Positions 1 through 4,780 of a stretch of DNA of 6,739 bases are shown in pieces. The notes below the pieces were generated by a model. It worked only from the letters and a program-made list of their open reading frames with translations, was not told the origin of the DNA and did no database searches. Each line of letters opens with the position of its first letter. Position 1 is the stretch's first letter. Position numbers and translations under genes: made by a program. Source of the DNA: an uncultured Collinsella sp. (GTDB lineage Bacteria > Actinomycetota > Coriobacteriia > Coriobacteriales > Coriobacteriaceae); assembly GCA_900551555.1 (NCBI GenBank), contig URWC01000104.1, positions 1-6,739 of the forward strand. The letters run 5' to 3'.

Positions 1-362
1 CCGATCATGGCGGGGAGAATCAGCCACGGCGCCACTTTGCGCACCAAGCTAAACAGGGCGAAGATGCCGCCTTCGTTGTGGTTGTCGGCCTTCATGGCGA
101 TTACCACGTACTTGACCGTGGTCACGAGCGTCATGGTCCAGATGACGAGTGAAAGCGCGCCCAGGATCATGTCCTCGCTGACGGTACCGATGCCGCCGTT
201 GTTGGCGACGATTGATTTCATGGTGTACATGGGGCTCGTGCCGATGTCGCCATAGACGACGCCGAGCGTTACGAGCAGCATGCCAGCGGAGAGGGGGATG
301 GCTCCGTGCCCGCCTTGCCCGCGCTGGTCTTGGAGGTTTGCCTCCAGTTTATTGTGTGCCAC
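1..362 (-). CDS. kup: Kup-family low-affinity K+ uptake protein (5' part only)
   Basis: This is the N-terminal 120 residues of an integral-membrane potassium transporter of the KUP/HAK/KT family (K+ uptake, probably H+-coupled as in E. coli Kup). After a short hydrophilic tail (about residues 1-21), helix 1 carries the family signature GVVYGDIGTSPMY (34-46). A second segment with ALSLVIWTMTLVTTVKYVV and then KADNHNEGGIFALFSLVRK matches the conserved TM2 and following loop. The gene runs off the left edge, so the remaining helices and the C-terminal cytoplasmic domain are not visible. I chose the GTG at 362-360 because AAGGGAG (374-368) stands 5 nt before it. An in-frame ATG at 380 would add six residues but has no ribosome site. 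The gene is on the same strand as the EamA gene, 157 bp upstream, but own-promoter control is likely. No frameshift is seen. Family call is firm; substrate follows from the family. Confidence 0.93.
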   Translation of the reverse strand, partial: MAHNKLEANLQDQRGQGGHGAIPLSAGMLLVTLGVVYGDIGTSPMYTMKSIVANNGGIGTVSEDMILGALSLVIWTMTLVTTVKYVVIAMKADNHNEGGIFALFSLVRKVAPWLILPAMI

Positions 363-370
363 GAGGACTC

Positions 371-397
371 CCTTAGACATCCGGTTATCTGTCTAGG
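371..397 (-). promoter_or_regulatory. Hairpin covering the kup ribosome-binding site
   Basis: In the sense of kup, CCTAGACA (397-390) can pair with TGTCTAAGG (379-371), with one bulged base and a 10-nt loop. The 3' arm includes the first bases of the AAGGGAG ribosome site of kup, so folding would hide it. This could tune translation initiation. The pairing is seen; the regulatory role is inferred. The stem is short and AT-containing, so it may also be incidental. Confidence 0.35.
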
Positions 398-461
398 ACA
401 AAAAACTTTATGCCGTCTTTATACATACAAGAGCAGTTTGGCACATCGGGTTATTTTAGAC

Positions 462-485
462 AATAATCCTCAGCTGGGGATTATT
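462..485. promoter_or_regulatory. 24-bp near-perfect palindrome between eamA and kup
   Basis: Arms AATAATCC (462-469) and GGATTATT (478-485) flank TCAGCTGG, whose core CAGCTG is itself palindromic. Over the full 24 bp only one position breaks the symmetry, and that one can form a G:T pair in RNA. It lies 100-123 bp upstream of the kup start and about 35 bp after the eamA stop. It could be an operator for kup or a hairpin ending eamA transcription. No U-tract follows on either strand, which speaks against a classical terminator. I could not identify a convincing kup promoter in 385-460. Confidence 0.45.
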
Positions 486-519
486 TATCTACGCAGGTAG
501 CATTTCAAAGCAGGGGCTT

Positions 520-1431
520 TTAAGCACGTACTGTCTGGGCGATGCCAGCCTTGGCGTTTGCGCGTTTGCCGGCGAGTTCGCAAAAAATCGCGCCGCCGAT
601 GATAAGCGCGGCGCCCATCAGGCGGACCGGTGTTATGGCTTCGCCCAAAAGGACGGCCGAGAACACGACCGCCGAAAGCGGCTCGAGGTAGCCGACGACG
701 GCGACGGTCTGGACGGGCAGCTTGGCGACGGCGCTAAAGTAGAGCAGGCAACCAATGCCGGTGTTGACGACGCCGAGCATAGCGACGGCGCGCCAATCAA
801 TACTGGCGGCGACGCCGGCGGACAGGAACGAGGGAGCGCCCTGCGTGATGAGCGTGAGGACCAGTGCGGTCACAAAGGCGGCGCCCACCTGGAGCGCGGA
901 GTTCTCGAGGCCCTCGATGTGCGGCGCACCCTTGCTGGCGATGACCATCAATGCATAGCAGAAGGCCGAGGCGATTCCACAGACGATGCCCGCAATGGGC
1001 ATATTGCCGCCTAGACCTTGCGCTGCAATGAGAAAAGCACCGCAGGCGACGGCGACAAAGCCGGCGATTTTGCCGCCGGTCAGCTTTTCGCCAAAGATGA
1101 GCGGGGAGAGCGCCATGACAATGATGGGGCCGCAGTAGTACAGCAGCGAGGATACGCCGACGCCGATCGTCTGGTAGGCGCGGAACAGAAAAATCCAGCT
1201 GGCGCCCAGCGCAGCTCCCGAGAGGAGGAGGGCCGCGGCTTCGCGGGGACGAGATGGCGCCTGCAGTTTATGGTGTTGGGTGATGGCGAGGATAGTGACA
1301 AGCGAGAGAGCGCCCAAAAACGTGCGTAGCAGCACGATATCGGAGCTCGGCAGCGCGATGGCAGCGGCGATGATGCCGTTGGAGCCAAACAATAGCAATG
1401 CTGCTAAGTACGTAAACAGTCCGTTGTTCAT
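520..1431 (-). CDS. EamA/DMT-superfamily transporter (RhaT/YdcZ-like exporter)
   Basis: Inner-membrane protein of 303 residues, the usual length for a 10-helix drug/metabolite transporter made of two EamA repeats. Repeat 1 spans about residues 5-137 and repeat 2 about 147-285. The duplication is visible in the matching ends GEKLTGGKIAGFVAVACGAFL (114-134, first part) and GEAITPVRLMGAALIIGG (263-280). GYLEPLSAVVFSAVLLGE (247-264) is the typical EamA helix-9 signature. The family exports amino acids, nucleosides or other small metabolites; the substrate cannot be read from the sequence. The ATG start has AGAGGGG 10 nt upstream. It is divergent from a LysR regulator with 118 bp between them, containing an inverted repeat suited to LysR binding, so expression is probably under that regulator. 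The C-terminal tail (286-303) is hydrophilic and basic. No damage seen. Confidence 0.9.
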   Translation of the reverse strand: MNNGLFTYLAALLLFGSNGIIAAAIALPSSDIVLLRTFLGALSLVTILAITQHHKLQAPSRPREAAALLLSGAALGASWIFLFRAYQTIGVGVSSLLYYCGPIIVMALSPLIFGEKLTGGKIAGFVAVACGAFLIAAQGLGGNMPIAGIVCGIASAFCYALMVIASKGAPHIEGLENSALQVGAAFVTALVLTLITQGAPSFLSAGVAASIDWRAVAMLGVVNTGIGCLLYFSAVAKLPVQTVAVVGYLEPLSAVVFSAVLLGEAITPVRLMGAALIIGGAIFCELAGKRANAKAGIAQTVRA

Positions 1432-1460
1432 GCGCTTCTATCCCCTCTATATCCGAGCAT

Positions 1461-1477
1461 GTTCACTATGGGTGAAC
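1461..1477. promoter_or_regulatory. LysR-type box in the divergent eamA/lysR promoter
   Basis: Perfect inverted repeat GTTCAC-TATGG-GTGAAC. Within it, T1463 and A1475 give the T-N11-A pattern with dyad symmetry expected for a LysR-family site. It lies between the two divergent starts and ends 21 bp before the regulator's -10 hexamer, placing its centre near -42 of the regulator's predicted start point. Binding by the adjacent regulator is inferred from this arrangement. Confidence 0.6.
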
Positions 1478-1498
1478 TGGCTTTAGAAGAAAAGCGAA

Positions 1499-1504
1499 TA
1501 TAAT
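1499..1504 (+). promoter_or_regulatory. Predicted -10 element of the lysR-type gene
   Basis: A consensus TATAAT lies 46 bp before the GTG start. No good -35 hexamer is found 16-18 bp upstream (the region reads ACTGGC), and the LysR box abuts that region. A weak -35 next to a regulator site is usual for regulated promoters. On the other strand, TATATT (1502-1497) could serve eamA, so the two promoters may overlap; that second call is weak. Confidence 0.5.
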
Positions 1505-1549
1505 GCATGGAAAACATGACAAAAACTCATACAAGGGTGGGGACGTGCC

Positions 1550-2407
1550 GTGGAGACCAATATCCAAAAGATGCAAGTGCTGCTCGAGACGGTGCGTGCC
1601 GGCAGCTTTACGCGTGCTGCAGAGCGGCTGAGCTATTCGCAGTCGGGCGTGAGCCGCATGGTGGGCGACCTTGAGGCAGACTGGGGTTTTAAGGTGCTTG
1701 ATCGCAGCCGCGAGGGCGTGGTGCTTTCTGCCGACGGGCGGCAGGTCATGCCGGCAGTCGAGGCGTTATGCGAAGAGTTTGGCCGCCTGCAGCGACGCGT
1801 GGACGAGATGCGAGGGCTAATGCGCGGCAAGATCTGTATCGGTACGTTTTCGAGTGTGGCGACTCATGTACTGCCGCCGGTGATCGCGCGCTTTCGCGCC
1901 GATCATCCGGATGTCGATTACGAGCTGCTGATGGGTGATTACTCCGAGATTGAGCAATGGGTGGCGGAAGGCCGCTGCGACCTGGGCTTTATCCCGCGTG
2001 ATCCCCGAGAAAACGGCATGGCATCGCGGTCTTTGGTGCGCGACGAGTTGATGGCGGTAGTGCCGGCAGGCTCTTTGCTTGCCACGGCGGAGGTCGTTTC
2101 TCTTGCCGATTTAGCCAACGAGCAGTTTATTCTGCTAGAACGCGGCACCGATGACGAGATTACGCCGCTGTTCCGTCGGGCGGGGCTGACGGTGTGCTCC
2201 AAGCTGTCGACCTGGGATGATTATGCGATTATGGCTATGGTCGAGGACGGCCTGGGCGTGAGCATTCTTCCCGCGCTCATCTTGCGCCGTTGTCAGTTCG
2301 ATGTTGCCGTGCGTTCGCTCGAGGGACATCCCCATCGGCAGATCAACGCCATATATCGAACGGCCGATGTTTCGCTTGCCGCCGCCCGTTTTCTCGAATA
2401 CCTCTAA
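1550..2407 (+). CDS. LysR-family transcriptional regulator
   Basis: Cytoplasmic DNA-binding regulator of 285 residues, slightly shorter than the usual 290-310. The winged helix-turn-helix fills residues 4-63: GSFTRAAERLSYSQSGVSR (18-36) is the HTH and LEADWGFKVLDRSREGVVLS the wing region with the family's L-F-D-R-type pattern. A linker helix (about 67-92) leads into the periplasmic-binding-protein-like effector domain, starting at GKICIGTFSSVATHVLP (93-109) and running to the C-terminus. MVEDGLGVSILP is the conserved late segment of that domain. GTG was chosen as start because AAGGGTGGGG lies just upstream and the HTH begins at the expected distance. It is divergent from the EamA exporter with a LysR box between, so it probably controls that exporter and itself. 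The inducer is unknown. The gene ends without a clear terminator. Confidence 0.93.
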   Translation: METNIQKMQVLLETVRAGSFTRAAERLSYSQSGVSRMVGDLEADWGFKVLDRSREGVVLSADGRQVMPAVEALCEEFGRLQRRVDEMRGLMRGKICIGTFSSVATHVLPPVIARFRADHPDVDYELLMGDYSEIEQWVAEGRCDLGFIPRDPRENGMASRSLVRDELMAVVPAGSLLATAEVVSLADLANEQFILLERGTDDEITPLFRRAGLTVCSKLSTWDDYAIMAMVEDGLGVSILPALILRRCQFDVAVRSLEGHPHRQINAIYRTADVSLAAARFLEYL

Positions 2408-2408
2408 A

Positions 2409-2418
2409 CGTGTACACG
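2409..2418. repeat. GTGTACAC palindrome, copy 1
   Basis: The 10-bp perfect palindrome CGTGTACACG begins one base after the stop codon of the LysR gene and lies upstream of the HTH-aminotransferase promoter region. The same 8-bp core recurs at 6198-6205, also directly after a stop codon. It may be a binding site for a dimeric regulator. Recurrence is seen; function is unknown. Confidence 0.3.
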
Positions 2419-2466
2419 CCATTGTTTGCTTTGGGCAGATCTCGGAGTCCGATACATTTTCTTATG

Positions 2467-2551
2467 AAATTGAACTTTCGAATGAAGCGCCGCGTTATAC
2501 TGCTTGCTAAATTGAACCATGGTTCAATTCGTGTTCTATAAATTGAACTTT
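2467..2551. promoter_or_regulatory. Operator cluster: four AATTGAAC half-sites around the HTH-alaA promoter
   Basis: Half-sites AATTGAAC occur at 2468-2475, 2510-2517, 2522-2529 (inverted) and 2541-2548. The middle two form the perfect 20-bp palindrome AATTGAACCATGGTTCAATT (2510-2529). The outer two lie in exact 12-bp direct repeats AAATTGAACTTT (2467-2478, 2540-2551). Same-strand copies are 42 and 31 bp apart, close to four and three helical turns, so bound dimers would sit on one DNA face. A plausible -10 (TATACT, 2496-2501) lies between the first half-site and the palindrome, and the first half-site contains the best -35-like hexamer, TTGAAC, with a spacing of 20, which is longer than ideal. 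The palindrome would overlie the transcription start. This is typical of repression. The HTH domain of the gene just downstream is the natural candidate binder. Confidence 0.65.
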
Positions 2552-2569
2552 GCCAGCAAGGAGGTTCTA

Positions 2570-4090
2570 GTGGCCCAAGAGACGTTTAGCGATCGCCTGC
2601 GACAGGCTATGTCCGATCGCGACGTTCGCCAGTCGGACGTGATCCGCGCATCGGAGATGCTCGGCAAAAAACTCGGCAAGAGTCAGATGAGCCAATATGT
2701 GAGCGGCAAGACGATCCCGCGGCGCGATGTGGCTGAGCTGCTCGCCCGTATTTTGGAGGTCGATGTTACCTGGCTGCTTGCCGGCGACGCCGATCAAGGC
2801 GAGGCATCATCACCCCGCAACGATTCCAAACCCGAACCCCATCCCTCAGCTCAAATTGCAAGGAGCACCACCATGCGTACTTTTTCTAAATCCACCAAGC
2901 TCGATAACGTCCTGTATGACGTGCGCGGTCCCGTCGTCGACGAGGCCGCCCGTATGGAGGACGAGGGCGAGCGCATCCTCAAGCTCAATATCGGCAACCC
3001 GGCGCCCTTCGGTTTCCGCACGCCCGATGAGGTCATCAAGGACATGCGCCAGCAGCTGCCCGACTGCGAAGGCTATTCCAACTCGCGTGGCCTGTTCTCC
3101 GCGCGCAAGGCGATCATGCAGTATTCGCAGATCAAAGGCCTGCCCAACGTTCAGATGGAGCATATCTACACGGGCAACGGCGTGTCCGAGCTCATTCAGC
3201 TTTCGATGAACGCGCTGCTCGACAATGGCGACGAGATTCTGATCCCCAGCCCCGACTATCCGCTCTGGACGGCGTGCGCTACCCTTGCTGGCGGTCATCC
3301 CGTACATTATCTGTGCGATGAGCAGGCGGATTGGTATCCCGACCTGGAGGATATGGAGTCCAAGATTACGAGCGCGACCAAAGCCCTCGTCATCATCAAC
3401 CCCAACAACCCCACGGGCTCTGTCTATCCGCGCGAGGTGCTCGAGGGCATCGTCGAGATTGCACGCAGGCATCAGCTGATGATCTTTGCCGATGAGATCT
3501 ACGACCGCCTGTGCATGGACGGCTACGAGCACGTCTCGATTGCCTCGCTCGCCCCCGATCTGCCCTGTGTCACCTTTAGCGGTCTGTCCAAGTCGCACAT
3601 GATCGCGGGCTATCGCATTGGCTGGATGGTGCTTTCGGGCAACCAGCGCTGCATGAGCGACTTCATCATGGGCATCAACATGCTCTCCAACATGCGCCTG
3701 TGCTCCAACGTGCCGGCTCAGTCGATCGTCCAGACGGCGCTCGGCGGCCATCAGTCCGTTAACGACTACATCCGTCCCGGCGGCCGTGTCTACGAGCAGC
3801 GCAACTTTGTGTATGAGGCGCTCAACAAGATTGACGGCATCTCGGTGGTTAAGCCGCGTGCGGCGTTCTACATCTTCCCCAAGATGGATGTTAAAAAGTT
3901 CAACATCACCGATGACGAGCAGTTTGCCCTCGACCTGCTGCACGAGAAGAAGATTCTGATCACGCGCGGCGGCGGCTTTAACTGGGCCGAGCCCGATCAC
4001 TTCCGCATCGTGTACCTGCCACGCATGGAAGTACTCAAAGAGTCCCTCGAAGACCTCGCCGACTTCTTCGATCATTATCGCCAGTCGTAG
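2570..4090 (+). CDS. alaA: XRE helix-turn-helix / AlaA-like alanine aminotransferase fusion
   Basis: A 506-residue fusion. Residues 6-72 are a Cro/CI-type HTH: DVIRASEMLGKKLGKSQMSQ (23-42) covers the helix pair with recognition helix KSQMSQYVSGK, ending in ILEVDVTWLLAGD, the usual XRE close. Residues 73-101 are a Pro/Ser/Asp-rich linker. Residues 102-506 are a full class I PLP transaminase closely resembling E. coli AlaA (pyruvate + glutamate to alanine + 2-oxoglutarate): LKLNIGNPAPFGF near the start, GNGVSELI (202-209), NPNNPTG (277-283), DEIY (308-311), Schiff-base lysine K341 in GLSKSH, and carboxylate-binding R479 in DHFRIVYLPR. All key residues are kept, so activity is expected. Start chosen at GTG 2570 because AAGGAGG lies 5 nt before; the in-frame ATG at 2519 is inside the operator palindrome with no ribosome site. 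A second in-frame start (ATG 2873) could give free AlaA. Autoregulation is inferred from upstream operators. This differs from MocR/PdxR proteins, which use a GntR-type HTH. Confidence 0.9.
   Translation: MAQETFSDRLRQAMSDRDVRQSDVIRASEMLGKKLGKSQMSQYVSGKTIPRRDVAELLARILEVDVTWLLAGDADQGEASSPRNDSKPEPHPSAQIARSTTMRTFSKSTKLDNVLYDVRGPVVDEAARMEDEGERILKLNIGNPAPFGFRTPDEVIKDMRQQLPDCEGYSNSRGLFSARKAIMQYSQIKGLPNVQMEHIYTGNGVSELIQLSMNALLDNGDEILIPSPDYPLWTACATLAGGHPVHYLCDEQADWYPDLEDMESKITSATKALVIINPNNPTGSVYPREVLEGIVEIARRHQLMIFADEIYDRLCMDGYEHVSIASLAPDLPCVTFSGLSKSHMIAGYRIGWMVLSGNQRCMSDFIMGINMLSNMRLCSNVPAQSIVQTALGGHQSVNDYIRPGGRVYEQRNFVYEALNKIDGISVVKPRAAFYIFPKMDVKKFNITDDEQFALDLLHEKKILITRGGGFNWAEPDHFRIVYLPRMEVLKESLEDLADFFDHYRQS
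2860..2875 (+). promoter_or_regulatory. Internal ribosome site and ATG for stand-alone AlaA
   Basis: AAGGAG (2860-2865) followed by 7 nt and ATG (2873-2875), in frame with the fusion at codon 102. Translation from here gives 405 residues beginning MRTFSKSTKLDNVLYDVRGP, which aligns with the true N-terminus of E. coli AlaA and equals its length. Either both forms are made, or this is a relic of an ancestral alaA start before the HTH was joined in frame. The site is seen; its use is inferred. Confidence 0.6.
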
Positions 4091-4113
4091 GGGATAGAAA
4101 CTCCGCACTATGA

Positions 4114-4149
4114 AAAGCTCCCTGCAGTTGTTTTGCTGCAGGGAGCTTT
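4114..4149. terminator. Strong hairpin terminator between convergent genes
   Basis: A perfect 14-bp stem, AAAGCTCCCTGCAG (4114-4127) with CTGCAGGGAGCTTT (4136-4149), encloses an 8-nt loop. It starts 23 nt after the stop of the HTH-alaA gene and lies 15 bp beyond the stop of the deformylase gene on the other strand. The arms end in TTT on both strands (TTTCTTG forward, CTTTTCA reverse), so it can serve as a bidirectional rho-independent terminator, though the U-tracts are short. Confidence 0.85.
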
Positions 4150-4164
4150 CTTGAATCGGCGGAA

Positions 4165-4575
4165 CTAAATAACAATCCCGTTGCAGTGGTCGATTTCGTG
4201 TTGGATGATCTCGGCGGTGTAGCCCGAGAAGTTTTTGATGCGGTGGACGAAGTCCTCGTCCAAATACTCAACCTTAATGCGGCGATAACGGGTACAGGGA
4301 CGCTCGCCGACGAGCGAGAGGCATCCTTCGCTCGTCTGATAGGCATTGACCTGCTCAAGAATTTGAGGGTTGTACATCAGGAGTGTCCTGTTGCCGTCCT
4401 TTACGCAGATGATGCGTTTGCGCACGCCGATCATGTTGACGGCGAGGCCCACGCACTCGCGCTCATGCTCGTGGAGTGTATCCAGGAGATCCTGCCCGGT
4501 TGCGGCATCGTCGGGTCCCGCGTCTTCGGAAGGCAGACGCAAAAAGAACTCGGATTTCATGATGGGCTTAATCAT
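4165..4575 (-). CDS. def: Short variant peptide deformylase (PDF family)
   Basis: A 136-residue cytoplasmic metalloenzyme of the polypeptide deformylase family, which removes the formyl group from the N-terminal methionine of new proteins. Motif 2 EGCLS (83-87) supplies metal ligand C85; motif 3 QHEIDHCNG (125-133) supplies ligands H126 and H130 and catalytic E127. Motif 1 is unusual: VGLAVNMIG (42-50) instead of the canonical GLAAPQIG, so the conserved glutamine that stabilises the oxyanion is Met48. It is shorter than the usual 150-190 residues and ends right after motif 3, without the long C-terminal helix. I recall similar short proteins with an NMIG motif in Firmicutes, so this is probably an established subfamily and not a damaged gene. 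The start at 4575 follows AGGAG; a frame open further upstream has no supporting signal and overlaps the MFS promoter region. The gene is convergent with HTH-alaA and divergent from the MFS gene. Activity as a true deformylase is uncertain. Confidence 0.85.
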   Translation of the reverse strand: MIKPIMKSEFFLRLPSEDAGPDDAATGQDLLDTLHEHERECVGLAVNMIGVRKRIICVKDGNRTLLMYNPQILEQVNAYQTSEGCLSLVGERPCTRYRRIKVEYLDEDFVHRIKNFSGYTAEIIQHEIDHCNGIVI

Positions 4576-4780
4576 GGCGGGCTCCTCATGTCTTATGCTT
4601 TCGTGGACTTTTAATAATAGCGCGGAAGGAAAGCTGTGCGTCCGCGTTACAATCTTTCGATGTTGGACCATGTTGCCAGATTCGTCGTGTACGGCGTCTG
4701 GCGTAAGTCTAGGGCTCATTTTTCGCCCTGGACCGTTCCTCTGGGGCGATGCGACTGTCGTTCCAAGAGGAAGGAAATGC
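4576..4780. other. Divergent control region between def-like and MFS genes
   Basis: This 205-bp gap must hold both promoters. For the deformylase, TATTAT on the minus strand (4619-4614) is a possible -10 without a clear -35. For the MFS gene, TACAAT near 4650 is a possible -10. In the MFS leader, TCTAGGGC (4708-4715) can pair with GCCCTGGA (4725-4732) across a T-rich 9-nt loop; with no U-tract after it, it is not an obvious attenuator. No recognisable operator palindrome or riboswitch was seen. Confidence 0.3.

Noticed and set aside
7..500. Two small plus-strand frames at the left edge
   Set aside because: The first is antisense to kup; the second spans the kup 5' end and leader. Neither has a ribosome site or recognisable sequence.
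2519..2569. ATG at 2519 as start of the HTH-transaminase
   Set aside because: It lies at the centre of the operator palindrome without a ribosome site, whereas GTG 2570 has AAGGAGG at ideal spacing and begins just before the HTH.
2846..4108. Long open frame (420 codons) on the minus strand opposite the alaA domain
   Set aside because: It mirrors a strongly supported transaminase gene; in high-GC DNA the antisense frame stays open by codon bias. The translation shows no recognisable domain and no ribosome site.
4186..4614. Plus-strand open frame opposite the deformylase
   Set aside because: Antisense shadow; the minus strand carries the EGCLS and HEIDH motifs.
4370..4780. Possible 137-residue N-terminal extension of the MFS protein
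   Set aside because: It overlaps the deformylase gene on the other strand, has no transporter character, and the ATG at 4781 has a good ribosome site and the expected N-terminus.
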